Positions 24,001-35,139 of a stretch of DNA of 64,000 bases are shown piece by piece (the stretch's first letter is position 1; each line of letters begins with the position of its first letter). The notes beneath the pieces are model-generated. The model saw nothing but the letters and a program-made list of their open reading frames with translations. It did not search any database and was not told the origin of the DNA. Both the position numbers and the translations under genes were made by a program. This DNA is from Scilla litardierei (lineage: Eukaryota > Streptophyta > Magnoliopsida > Asparagales > Asparagaceae): contig CM061142.1 of the NCBI GenBank assembly GCA_030789695.1, positions 605,439,659-605,503,658 of the forward strand. Direction: 5' to 3'.

Positions 24001-27000
24001 AGTGGGAGCATTAACTAAATAAGAAAAGACATTTCAGTTTTTGATGATCTCACAAAACATATAGATATTGAACAAACACAATGAGAAACTCAATCCGAAG
24101 ATGTAGGATCACATAAGTTGTTACACCTTTTAGACCAATGTATAAGCTTTATTCATGTTTCTATTAGGTGATTTATATGAAACTCTAATGACTTACGGCC
24201 TTGGCTCATTTTGGTTCCTCCATGTATTAGTATTAGTAGAATATAATCTGAAGATTGAAGAGCTACCTTGAATTTGATCATGTCAGGTGAATGCACTTGC
24301 CTTGCACTTGCCTGACAAATCACATACGTGCTTCTTGTTTAGTTATTTCTAAAGAATAAAAATGAGCGCATTAATTATCTACTTGTGCAGTGTCAACAGA
24401 TTTAAATTTAAATTACTTTGAGAAATATTAATAGCAAAAGCCAAACAAAATATATAACTATTTACCTTTCTACACAGAGGTTGTCCTAATTATAGTGGAC
24501 GTATAGTTACAGAGCCATTTAGGGCCTCCCCCAAAACAGTTGTAGATACAAATGTCTTAATTGGCACAACAAATTAACGACTATGAAAAAATAGTATACC
24601 AGAGATTGAAGACATTTTTGAAGAAATTTTTAATAAACATTTTGAAGAAATATTGTGGACATTGCAAAAGATCTGGTATGATATAAAACATACTACATGA
24701 TCAGAGGTCAAAAGGCCCGGTTTTATCTCAATTGAATAGAAAACATAGGATTCACAATAACTAAACTTGAAATATCTAACTCCAATTCTTGGCTTTCTTA
24801 TTCAATAACTTGCATGAAGAACTTGAAATATCTAACTCCAATTCTTGGCTTTCTTATTCAATAACTTGCATGAAGAAAACATGTTTGTGTAAATATTTTA
24901 AATGAATGGTCCGCTTATTTTCTCCTACAAAAGCCGAATGGAATACACTCAAGCATCAATTATTTAGATGGGGGAAAAATCATGCGATACCAAATTAGGC
25001 ATGACATAAACATCGATGGAAATTGCGACCACAAAAACTCAATGCTTGATACCTATAGTATAACCCAACACAACCAAAAGTATGCCATAAACTTTTTCTC
25101 AATAATTTCAACTCTGAAATAAACACAACAAAATATATCAAATACAAACCATTAATCAATTAGCATAGAACAATAAAAAGCAATGAGAAAATGTATCTGA
25201 CACGATGTCCTTACCAATTTGGCATCACTACCTTCTGATTCTTTGACAGAGAATCAATAAATAAAGTAGTTATGTTCATGTTATCAAAGAGTTCATGCAT
25301 AACAGCTTCACTACATGGTTGATGTGCCTTGAAAGCATACATAACTAAACCCATACAGGGAGACATTAACTCTTGACCATTCAGATATCAGAATCCGGTC
25401 ATGTATAATAGGTTTCAATGCATATAGTTTGCTTTCCTGGCAGAAAAAGGCAATGCAATAGAAGCAAGTATCAATAAAATCTATAAAAATGCATAGTAGA
25501 TGTATTATTTGATCAATAATGTGTCTTTTGGCTTCTTCACCATGCCTAAAATCACCATACATTATGGGCATGCACCTTAGTTTAAAATAATACCAACCAA
25601 TTTCAGTTCGCCCATTTGAGGTATGTATCTATTCTTAAACAAAAGTAAACAGTTAAGTAACAAACAAAATTTGTATAGCAATAAAACAAATTTGAATCAA
25701 GTCTTCCAAGATTGTGTAGTTAATGATGAAAACATTACAAAATTAATTTAACCAAGCCCATTATTAAACCATATCTCCCACATTAACTCGCCTTTCTTGA
25801 GTGATGAGAGCAAGGTCCAAAGTCAATACCACTAATGTGTTTGTTCAAAATTGAAAGCTCCATTAATCACCCCCCATACTTTACTTGAATAATGCAAAGA
25901 AATTGTGACAGATGATGTAGATTTATTAAAAATTTCCAAGGCCAAAATTCATTAAAATCTTAGGCTAAATTATTGACTCCCTTCATTGAATGGGTGCCAA
26001 TAATTTCTCTTTTACTTTTGACTTTGGACATTAAGAGAGTCATTAATGAGATACTCACATCATAAGCAAAGAGAACGTTTGTGTTAACTTGATTCTTCGT
26101 CTGTTATCAAGCAATGGCGTGAGTAAAAAATACATATTCCCATACAAATCTTGCATATTTCAAGTGACTCAAATTGTTAGAAAATAAAAAATAAAGAATA
26201 AATCAACTTGGTCTTCGCATTAACTACATGACTATTTTCATTTATTTGGAATGAATTATGTTATAAGCAAGGAGTTTAAAAGAGAAAAACAAAGATGAAA
26301 ACTCCTCTACATACATGATTCAAAAATTTAATTTAAGTTTCGTTGCTGAAATCCATCGAAGATGTGGCGTGCATGGCTTTAATAGCAAAATTAGATGGCA
26401 TACCTGGAGGGAAGAGAAAAATCGACGTACAATGGCCGTGTCGACGATCTTGACGGTTGCTCCGGTGTGGGTTCGCCGGTGGCAGGACCGGGAAAACCAT
26501 AAAAGATGGAATCTTGCCATTTGCAGATCGAGAATTTTGTCTCTGCCAAATAATGCAATGCTTTCCTAGAAAATAATGTAGACATGAAAACATGAAATAA
26601 TGTAGACATGAAAAAACAAAATCTGATACTGAGAATTGCATGGAAATAAGCTTAACCCGTGGATTTTGTGAGCAAAGCTTAACCCGTGGAAATAAGCTTT
26701 TTAATGACCATTCATGGATTTTGTGAGCAAAGCTCCATTTCAATTTCCACCGCTACCAAAAAGGTTGAATGCACCCCACACCTGCAAACTGAAGGCTCCG
26801 GCTTTAAATTTGACATTCCCCTGAACACCTCCGCATGCCACAATGAAATTGGAGTACATACTAATGTAGAGGAACGGGGAGTGTCAAAGGAGGCTAGACC
26901 TCTTGTAATCCACCTCATAGTCCAGGAGGAAACATCCCTAAAGTTATGATAATAGTTTTAACCCGTTTAATGAAAGTATCAACAGTCCCATAAAAAGCAT

Positions 27001-27300
27001 TCCCCACTTTTTTGTACAATGTAAATCCAAATATTAATCAACCTTCCAATTCATTCAGAGACAACCTCTCGATCAAAGATAAAAGAATAACTGAGTTCCG
27101 CACCTTTGCACTTTATAATTTCAGGTTTTAATAAACTGTGATGGAAAAGAAAATATATGACTTCATAATATACCAATTACAAAAAGAAGCATGTTTGCAT
27201 CAATGCCTGCTAACAAATAAGTAAATTAGAAACCAACTGCAAAACATACAATGCCACTTATGCATAGCTAAATTGGAGAATGCTAAATAATTTAATATCA
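21100..27300. other. Long AT-rich region without an identified gene
   Basis: Six kilobases with only short shadow frames on both strands. Visible structure: a block at 21240-21480 where ACATACTGAAAATTT-like words recur; 23200-23640, where GTTAACAAAAAT and TATATATTTTAACA words recur; and a 56-bp tandem duplication at 24765. It could hold introns or decayed transposons. I recognise no protein motif. Confidence 0.5.
24765..24876. repeat. Exact-looking 56-bp tandem duplication
   Basis: The unit beginning ACTTGAAATATCTAACTCCA at 24765 is repeated from 24821 without visible change. The identity suggests a recent slippage or repair event in otherwise unremarkable DNA. Confidence 0.9.
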
Positions 27301-27313
27301 AAAAGAGACTGAC

Positions 27314-27424
27314 CAGTGAATTTGGAGCAAATGAATGTAATCAGTGGATTGGCGCTTAAGGATCTTCTCTACACTTTCTTTTATGTTAGCAGCATCAACC
27401 CGCAAAATCTTCATTCCCTGCGAA
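27314..27424 (-). pseudogene. Aldo-keto reductase exon fragment (plant Tas / At1g04420-like)
   Basis: The minus strand encodes MKILRVDAANIKESVEKILK, then RQSTDYIHLLQIHW. The plant Tas-like aldo-keto reductases read close to RVDAANIKESVEKSLKRL, then TDYIDLLQIHWPD at this place; the H-W pair lies near the nicotinamide/substrate site. The text ends CACTG|GTCAGT, a fair splice donor within the Trp codon, and begins after AG. No further exons of the enzyme were found on either side, so it is either a captured fragment or one exon of a long gene whose others I cannot see. Confidence 0.7.
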
Positions 27425-27871
27425 CCTGTGCTTCTTCCGTGTGAGTTCATTCCTCGGCTATCGAGGAACGTAGTAGAGCCTAGCAGGACATGAATCAGTG
27501 AATGATACGGTGCAGGGCATTGGGAAAAGATCAAAACAATGGCACATTGGTAACAAATATAGCAACAATATTAGATCTTTTTGGTACATTCTCATTAAAA
27601 GTCAAATTTTGGGAACCCTAGAAGAAGAAGAATTATTTTGTACAACAATTTACAAATCGAGAATTATTTTACGAACCCTAGAAGAAGAATAGAAGGAAAT
27701 GAGATTGAGGTTGGAGTTGATTACCAGCATCTGAACCTGAGCAATCCCGATTCCCAAGACTCGACATCCAAACCAACCAAAAATAATCAGAAAAGTTTCG
27801 AAAAAAATTCCTACCCCCAGCTCTGCTCCTCTCACGTGGGATCGAAAAAAATTCAGAGATGGAGATGTTAC

Positions 27872-28182
27872 CTGTATGATTTTTTTGACGACTTTCTTCG
27901 AGCTGCTAGAGCGTTCGGCTTTGGGGTTTTCTCGATCGCGAAGGGGGAGGCGCAAGATCGTGCTGCTAGGGCTTGGGGGTTTTTGATCCCGTGAAGAAGA
28001 GAGGAGCTATAGAGAGCTGGAGTTTCTTGATCGCATGAAGATGGAGCTCTGGGGTTGTCGATCGCCAGAAGAGAGAAGCCACGAAGATGGAGCTGCGTTG
28101 TTTTCATCCCCCAAAATTTAATTCCCCTCCAAAATAGAATTGTTGGGTTTTTTTGAGTGCGCGGTTGTTTTCTTCCCCCCAA
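27872..28182 (-). CDS. Putative first exon on the minus strand, possible transit peptide
   Basis: An open minus-strand frame ends at a clean donor, ATACAG|GTAACA (27872/27871). The internal ATG at 28106 starts a Ser/Ala/Arg-rich, acid-poor stretch that would fit an organelle transit peptide, and At1g04420-like aldo-keto reductases are thought to be plastidial. It lies 450 bp upstream of the aldo-keto reductase exon on the same strand. There is no direct homology, so the link is only positional. Confidence 0.3.
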
Positions 28183-28363
28183 AATTTAATTCCCCCCTAA
28201 AATTTTGTTTCAAACTTAAAATTTCAAACTCAATTTCTCTTCACTTATCCAATTTCTCTTATCTTATCCAATTTCTCTTAACAACATCCCTCATTTATAC
28301 CCAATTTCTCATCTCTTATACAAAAACTCTTATCCAATAACCCATGATAACATCCTTGTCTTA

Positions 28364-28368
<5 letters not shown>

Positions 28369-28405
<37 letters not shown>
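28369..28405. repeat. (AT)n microsatellite at the Helitron 5' end
   Basis: Uninterrupted AT dinucleotides. The matching tract after the Helitron 3' end (39484-39499) indicates insertion into one AT tract, in keeping with the A/T target preference of Helitrons. Confidence 0.95.
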
Positions 28406-28408
<3 letters not shown>

Positions 28409-29155
28409 ATTCTATAAAAGAGGACCTTTTTTGAATTTTGTCCCAGTCATAAGTCCAGTCATAAATTTGTTTGTCCCAGTCATCAAGAATGGCCAGGATC
28501 AAGCCACGAATGCATGTGGATCCCGCAGGCAACATCTTGAGAGAAAAAAAATTCAACGCAGCCACACTCACGTTGGAATTTTGGGGGGAACTCAAAATGG
28601 GGGGGGAACTCAAAATTTTGGGGGAAAAACTCAGCATCTCTTCCTCAAAACTATGGGCGCACACACACTCTCTCTCTCGGCAATGGAGAAGTAGCCATGG
28701 TGCATTCATCTCTCCCTCTCTCATATCTCCATTTCCCTAAAATTTTGATTTTTTTTTCTTTTTTAAAGAAGCAACCATGGGAAGTGATCCGACCCATCCC
28801 CTTCCCTCATCTCGCCATGGGGATTGATCTTCTCCACGTACGACGCCGACCTCGCCACCCTACTCACCTACATCTCCCCTTTCGTCATCTCTCTCCCTAT
28901 TTCATCGATTGCCCTTAATTTGCAGGTACGAAGAAACCTCTCTCCTCTCTATCTCCCCCTCTCTAATCCCACAAACCTCTGATCTGAATCCCACAAAGAA
29001 AAGTAATGCCTCAAGATTTCTGCACACCAAGTGTTTGTGGAAATGCTTAAAAGAACAATTAGATTGCATAAACATCAAATCTTACATGGGTTGTTGATAT
29101 TTTGTAACAGGATAATAGCTCCAATATGATTCTGCTCAAAAAAGTATGGGAGAGG

Positions 29156-29292
29156 ATGAAGGGAGCTATTGTGTTCGTTTTGTTGCTGGCCGTTGGGTTG
29201 GGATTCGATGGAGATGGGTCGAATTATAAGTACAAGTAGGGAGATCAGGTCCCTTTCTATGCCAACAAGGTTGGACCTTTTCATAATCTAAG
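29156..29292 (+). pseudogene. Captured TM9SF / EMP70 first-exon fragment
   Basis: The frame starts MKGAIVFVLLLAVGLGF, a signal peptide, followed by DGDGSNYKYK, a TAG stop (29237), and GDQVPFYANKVGPFHN. Plant transmembrane-nine proteins start with a signal peptide and then read close to YKVGDPVPLYANKVGPFHNP. The exon ends AG|GTAAAT, a good donor. The stop sits where Val is usual. It is flanked by two copies of the same 33-bp intron-like sequence (29080 and 29322, start TCTTACATGGGTTGTTGATA). Confidence 0.75.
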
Positions 29293-29555
29293 GTAAATGT
29301 TCGGGAATTTTGGATGATTTTCTTACATGGGTTGTTGATATTTTGTAACAGGATCGTAGATGTTTGAATCATGTATGTAGATGAGTTTTCATATTCGTTT
29401 TTCTCTTTTAAAGGAAGATTCTACTACAACACGACTCCTTTCTTATAACATAATTCATTCCAATCAAAGGAAAATAGTCATGTAGTAATTGCTAACACGA
29501 AGGTGATTTATTTTTTATTTTTATTTTCTAACAAATTTCTCCCTCCAAACTACAG

Positions 29556-30328
29556 GTCAAAAGATTGCGGGTGCAACAACGAATAAAAAGTGCAGAATTT
29601 ATTGATGATAGCAGTGAGGAAAATGAGCTGCCTGACATTCCATTAACTATACCATTCATCCCAAATATGGTGATTTTATGAAACTTTCCTCATGTTGTAC
29701 CTTTAATGTAATTAAATCCCAAATATGGAATGATGATATCCGGCCTTTAATGGTGATATTCTGCCCGACATACCAAGATTAAATCCCAAATAAGGAATGT
29801 TATACCTTTAATGGTGATATTCTGCATGACTTACCAAGATTAAATCCTAAATATGGAATGGTGTACCTTTAACGGTGATATTTTGCCTGACATACCAAGA
29901 TTACATCCCAAATATGGAATGTCGTACCTTTAATGTGATGTTTTTCCCTGCAGGCACCAAAAACTTTGAAGCAGCTTTACCTAACATCATTCTATTTTGT
30001 ATCTGGGATAATAGTCTTTGGAGGCCTTCTTGCACCAATGGTAAGTTCTTTCATTTTGCACTTTCCGTTAATGCTTGCTATCGCCAGGTCATTGAAACGC
30101 ATTCTCGCTTTTATTTTATGTCAGCAAGCTATATTACAATTTTGCACATAAATGTGTGATATGAAATACTCTGATCTTTATAGGCTATAATATCAAATTC
30201 ACAATTTATTAAACACAGTTTTTTTGTGGACAACTTCGTTCAAATTTTTTTGAGTGTGTCATCTAATTTGATTAATTCATTGCAAATTTTATTTCCAGAG
30301 TGGTGTGTTCGGTATAGTTGCTTTTAGT
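29556..30328 (+). pseudogene. OR: ORANGE (OR) gene fragment, copy 1
   Basis: Exon a (29556-29669, after CTACAG) encodes VKRLRVQQRIKSAEFIDD, then SSEENELPDIPLTIPFIPNM. Exon b (29954-30040, after CTGCAG and before GTAAGT) encodes APKTLKQLYLTSFYFV, then SGIIVFGGLLAPM. Exon c (from 30299) reads SGVFGIVAF. Plant OR proteins, DnaJ-type zinc-finger plastid proteins that promote carotenoid accumulation, read RLRVQQRIKS, ELPxxPSFIPFLPPL, FSLIAGIILFGGLLAPTLEL and SGGAVGVISAL in the same order. The C-terminal Cys-rich domain is absent. Exon joints fall where the frame stays open, so the fragment was taken as genomic DNA with introns. No stop is seen in exons a and b. Confidence 0.85.
29690..29945. repeat. 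About 62-bp minisatellite in the OR intron, copy 1
   Basis: Four to five imperfect units of the form ACCTTTAATGGTGATATTCT, GCCTGACATACCAAGATTA, CATCCCAAATATGGAATG. Parts match the end of the preceding OR exon (CTGCCTGACATTCCA and CATCCCAAATATGG). Confidence 0.85.
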
Positions 30329-30929
30329 TTTCATCAATTTTCCGGACTTTATGAACACATGCATTTTGCTAATCTATAAGCCTTTTATTTGCATATTTCA
30401 TGCACTACTGAGCATATACTATAGTGCCTCAGCTGATCACACAAGTGGAAACCCATTTGTATTGTTTAATTCAGAAATAAAACCACCTAAAGTTGTTCAT
30501 ACATTAAACCATCCTAAACACAATCCTGGTATGTTTATGTTATATAAGAATTTGCACACCAAGTGTCAAAAGAAAGTCAGCACATTATACTTGGTGGCTC
30601 ATGTATCTTGCATATTTCAAGTGACTCAAATGATAGTACTATGAGAAAGAAATTAGAGTAGTTCATAATTTGCCATTATGAATGATATGTAAGTTGCTAA
30701 GTTTGGATCAAGATCAATGATAGAAAGTTTTCCTTTTTGAATCATGTATGTAGAGGAGTTGTCCTCTTTGTTTTTCTCTCTTAAGGAAAGATTCTACTAC
30801 TACACAACTCCTTGCTTATAACATAATTCATTCCAAACGAAGGAAAATAGTCATGTAGTTATTGCTAACACCAAGTTGATTTATTCTCTATTTTTTATTT
30901 TCTACCAATTTTCTCCCTCCAAACTACAT

Positions 30930-31700
30930 GTTAGGAGATTCCGGGTGCAACAACGAATAACTGGTACAGAATTTATCGATGAAAGCAGAGAGGAAAATGA
31001 GCTGCCTGACATTCTATCAACTATAACATTCATCCCAAATATGGTGATTTTCTGAAACTTTCCTCATGTTGTACCTTTAATGTGATTAAATCCCAAATAT
31101 GGGATGGTGATATTCTGCCTTTAATGGTGATATTCTGCCTGACATAGCAAGATTAAATCCCTACTATATAATGTTGTACCTTTAATGGTGATATTCTGCC
31201 TGACATACTAATATTACATCCCAAATATGGAATGATTTACCTTTAATGGGGATATTCTGCCTGACATACCAATATTACATCCCAAATATGGAATGTTATA
31301 CCTTTAATGTGATGTTTTTTCCTGCAGACACCAAAAACTTTGAAGCAGCTTTACCTAACATCATTCTCTTTTGTATATGTGATAATAGTCTTTGGAGGCC
31401 TTCTTGCACCAATGGTAATTTCCTTCATTTTGCACTTTATGTTTATGCTTGATATCGCCAGGTCTTTGAAAGGCCTTCTCGCTTATGTTTTATGTCAGCA
31501 AGCTATATTACACTTTTGCACATAAACATGTGATATGAAATACTCTGCTCTTTAGAAGCTAACATATCAAATTCACAATTTATTAAACACAATTTTTTTG
31601 TGGATGCTTCGTTCAAATTTTTTTGAATGTGTCATCTAATTTGATTAATTCAGTGCGGATTTAATTTGCAGAGTGGTGTGTTCAGTATAGTTGCTTTTAG
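30930..31700 (+). pseudogene. OR: ORANGE (OR) gene fragment, copy 2
   Basis: Exon a is 30930-31043, exon b 31328-31414, exon c from 31672. The acceptor of exon a has changed from ACAG to ACAT, so normal splicing would fail. Exon b encodes TPKTLKQLYLTSFSFVYV and FGGLLAPM, still open. The donor after exon b is GTAATT instead of GTAAGT. Exon a has RVQQRITGTEFIDE, with local changes from copy 1. Confidence 0.85.
31060..31320. repeat. About 62-bp minisatellite in the OR intron, copy 2
   Basis: Same unit as in copy 1, with about four units, in the same place between exons a and b. Confidence 0.85.
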
Positions 31701-32331
31701 TTTTTCATCAATTTTTCGGACTTTATGAACACATGCATTTTGCTAATCTATAAACCTTTTATTTGCCTGCTTCATGCACTGCTAAACAATTGCGTACTTC
31801 ATGCACTATTGAACGTATACTATAGTGTGTCAGCTGGTCACACAAGTGGAAACCCATTTGTATTGTTTAATTCAGAAATAAAACCACCTAAAGTAGTTCA
31901 TACATTAAACCATCATAAACACAATCCTGGTCTGTTTATTTTGTATAAGAATTTGTAAACCAAGTGTCAAAAGAAAGTCAACACATTATACTTGGTGACT
32001 CATGAGTCTTGCGTATTTCAACTGACTCAAATGATAGTACCATGAGAAAGAAATTAGAGTAGTTATTAATTTGCAATTATTAATGATATGTAAGTTGCTA
32101 AATTTGGTTCTAGATCAATGATATAATGTTTTCCTTTTTTGAATCATTTATGTAAATGAGTTTTCATCTTTGTTTCTCTCTTTTAAATGATGATTCTACT
32201 ACAACACAACTTCATGCTTATAACATAATTCATTCCAAACAAAGAAAAATAGTCATGTAGTTATTGCTAACACCAAGTTGATTTATTTTTTATCTTTTAT
32301 TTTCTAACAATTTTCTCTCTCCAAATTACAG

Positions 32332-32882
32332 GTTAGGAGATTGCGGGTGCAACAATAAATAAAAAGTGAATAATTTATCGATGAGAGCAGTGAGGAAACT
32401 GAGCTGCCTGACATTCCATCAACTATACCATTCATCCCAAATATGGTGATTTTCTGGAACTTTCCTCATGTTGTACCTTTAATGGAATTAAATCCCAAAT
32501 ATGGAATGATGATATTCTGCTTTTAATGGTCGTATTCTGCCTGACATGCCAAGATTAAATCCCTAATATGGAATGATGATATTCTGCTTTTAATGGTGGT
32601 ATTCTGCCTGACATGCCAAGATTAAATCCCAAATATGGAATGTTGTACCTTTAATGGTGATATTCTGCCTGACATGCCAAGATTACATCCCAAATATGGA
32701 ATGTTGTACCTTTAATGGTGATATTCTGCCTGACATACCAAGATTACATCCCAAATATGGAATGCTGTACCTTTAATGTGATGTTTTTCCGTGCAGACAC
32801 TAAAAATTTTGAAGCAGCTTAACCTGCATCATTCTCTTTTGTATATGAGATAATAGTCTTTGGATGCCTTCTTGCACCAATG
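32332..32882 (+). pseudogene. OR: ORANGE (OR) gene fragment, copy 3
   Basis: Exon a (32332-32445) has two in-frame stops within the QQRIKS region. Exon b (32797-32882) is 86 bp instead of 87, a frameshift. Exon c is missing because the tandem unit ends first. This is the most decayed of the three copies. Confidence 0.82.
32460..32790. repeat. About 62-bp minisatellite in the OR intron, copy 3
   Basis: Same unit, now five to six copies, so the array changed length after the triplication. Confidence 0.85.
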
Positions 32883-33419
32883 GTAAGTTCTTTCATTTTG
32901 CATTTGGCGTTTATGCTTGATATCGCCAGGTCTTTGTAACGCCTTCTTACTTATGTTTTATGTCAGCAAGCTATATTACACTTTTGCACATAAACGTATG
33001 AGATGAAATACTCTGATCTTTAGAAGCTATCATATCAAATTCACAATTTATTAAACACAATTTTTTTGAAGATATCTAAATCGTATGTGACCTCTCAAGG
33101 CAACATAACATCCACATTCTTCTGTGTGAAACTTTTATGGCATCAGCTTCCTTTGCCAATGGCCTTATTAAGTTTGAGATGATCCAGTCTGAAAAGGTTC
33201 GTATAAAAATTTGAGCATCTAGGGGGTCCTGAATGATATCTTAGCCTTTTGTACTAGCATTGATCACATCTGATCGGCGTGTGATATCAAGGAAGTTGGA
33301 TTTTGATAGTGCGAATGTAATCAACAACTGACACTATTTTAGAATATTATTCTTCTTATCATTTCTGCATTTACGTGAACCATGAATTTAGTTATATGCC
33401 ATATTTTAGAATATTCCAA

Positions 33420-34090
33420 CTCTGTTATATGCATTTAGTTACATGCCATATTTGTTATATACTGTTTTTGCATATAATATGGTAGATATCTGTTATGGAC
33501 ATTATAAATTGATATGCATTTAGTTATATGCAATGATACTGCCATACAATTGATACTGCCATGCATTTATGTTTTTATTTATTTATACAATTGATACTCT
33601 ACATAAGTGATTCCAAATCTGCCATATTAGTTATATGCATTTAGTTATATGCCATATTTGTAATATGTCAAATCTGTTACATTCATTTAGTTATATTCCA
33701 AATCTGTTATATTCCAAATCTGACAAATGATTTATATGGATTTAGTTATATTTGTTATATTCCAAATATGTTATATTCCAAATCTGTCATATATGCATTT
33801 TATATTAGTTATTTCCAAATCTTTATATGCATTTAGTTATATGCCATATTTGTTCTCTACTACCTTTGCATATATATATGGCAGATATCTATTATCGACA
33901 TTATCAATTGATATGCATTTAGTTTTATACAATGATGCTGTCTGATATGCATTTAGTTATATGCAATTATGCTGCCATACAATTGATACTGCCATATAAT
34001 ATGATACTGCCATTCAATATCTTTGTATTAGCCATATGATACTACCAACTAACAGATATCTTCTATATTATATGCATTTGGTTATATGCA
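33420..34090. repeat. Degenerate repeat of ATGCATTTAGTTATATGC
   Basis: About nine imperfect copies at irregular spacing, mixed with GATACTGCCATACAATTGAT and ATATTCCAAATCTG words. AT-rich, no frame of interest. It lies between the OR triplication and the response-regulator exon in the Helitron. Confidence 0.75.
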
Positions 34091-34265
34091 ATATAGTAGA
34101 GATTCAAGAATACAATTGATACTCTAAAATTAGTGATTCCAAAATTCTAATGACACTGCAAAATGCATGAGGAAATGCGTGATCCCATCTCTTGCATTAT
34201 TCATTATTAATTTTTTTGATCGGTTTGTAATTTTTGGTACCGTTTTTGTTTATCATGGTTTTCAG

Positions 34266-34343
34266 GAAGTTGTTGTGAATTTAGGCATTACAAACTACTG
34301 CATGTCAGGCATGACTGGATATGATTTGTTGAAAAATATTAAG
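34266..34343 (+). pseudogene. Captured type-A response regulator exon (receiver domain)
   Basis: A 78-bp exon with acceptor TTTTCAG encodes [20 protein letters not shown], then LLKNIK. Type-A ARR receivers read close to [24 protein letters not shown]. The phospho-accepting Asp of TDYCMPGM is Asn here and the following Pro is Ser, so a protein from it could not be phosphorylated at that site. The flanks show no neighbouring ARR exon. Confidence 0.82.
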
Positions 34344-34802
34344 GTTCTTTTTTAATTTGACAAGCATTATTTGATATTGTTCTTGCTTGGTAATTATTTT
34401 TCACATGAGATTTAATGAGACATTGCTTTGATTATTGAATCATAAGAAAATCTCTTAAGTGTATCCCAGGATTCTTGAAGTATTCAAGGATCATTTTTTG
34501 CAAGGAGAATTTGCATGTAGATTCAATCTCCACAAAATTAATTTACGGTGAGTCTCCATCCTCTCTGATTTAATTTAAGGATCATTTTTTGGTTTGTTTA
34601 AAGTGAGTTTAAAGATCAATTTATGGTGAGTCTAAAATAATTTAAGGATTGATTGCTATTGTCTAATTTTTCAATTTTGTACAATGATTTCATGTAGGGT
34701 TTTGTTTAAATTGGAGAAGTAGACGCAAATGGTAGAGCTTGAAGGCTACCCATCAAAACTGATATTAGGATAGCCTTATGCTTTTCTGGTGGTTCCACTC
34801 TT

Positions 34803-35135
34803 TTGGTTGCTCATCTGAACATGTATAATATGGCCTCTGTTAACTTTTCAGAACATTCTAAATCATGCCCTTTTGCCGAGTTTCATGCCAAATCTCACAG
34901 CTGTCTTCCTGGACACATGGAATTAGGAGAAAATGAAGCTCTAGCTTCCTTAAACAAAGATGAGCCTAAGCCTGTCTACCATCAAGTTGAATCCACTCAG
35001 TGTCAGCATTTTGTAAAAGACAGTTATTCAACAGATGGTCAAAAATTCAAAGTTAAGCAATTACGTTACTGGCACTGTGGAAACCTCCCACAATTTCTGT
35101 TGCTTTATGTTCTGTTAACATCCACACGGAACTAG
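34803..35135 (+). CDS. Unidentified 110-codon frame in the Helitron
   Basis: The frame has balanced codon use, Cys and His scattered through it (CPFAEFH, SHSCLPGH, CQHF, YWHCGN), and is unusual for the AT-rich surroundings. It sits between the ARR exon and a long noncoding stretch, so it may be another captured fragment. I do not recognise a family. Confidence 0.3.
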   Translation: MVAHLNMYNMASVNFSEHSKSCPFAEFHAKSHSCLPGHMELGENEALASLNKDEPKPVYHQVESTQCQHFVKDSYSTDGQKFKVKQLRYWHCGNLPQFLLLYVLLTSTRN

Positions 35136-35139
35136 AATT

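Larger units (their letters stand above)
29366..33062 (+). repeat. Three tandem copies of a 1.37-1.40 kb unit carrying OR exons
   Basis: Units begin at GAATCATGTATG: 29366, 30739 and 32141, with periods of 1373 and 1402 bp. Each holds an exon, an intronic minisatellite and a second exon; units 1 and 2 also hold a third exon. Unit 3 loses similarity after the shared AATTTATTAAACACAATTTT at about 33062. Copies differ by scattered substitutions and small indels, so the triplication is not brand new. Confidence 0.92.

Noticed and set aside
25311..25571. Minus-strand frame of 86 codons
   Set aside because: AT-rich, Cys/Ile/Phe-rich, with no motif, neighbours or splice context.
26686..26949. Plus-strand frame of 87 codons near the aldo-keto reductase exon
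   Set aside because: No similarity to the enzyme's other exons and no domain; probably a chance frame.
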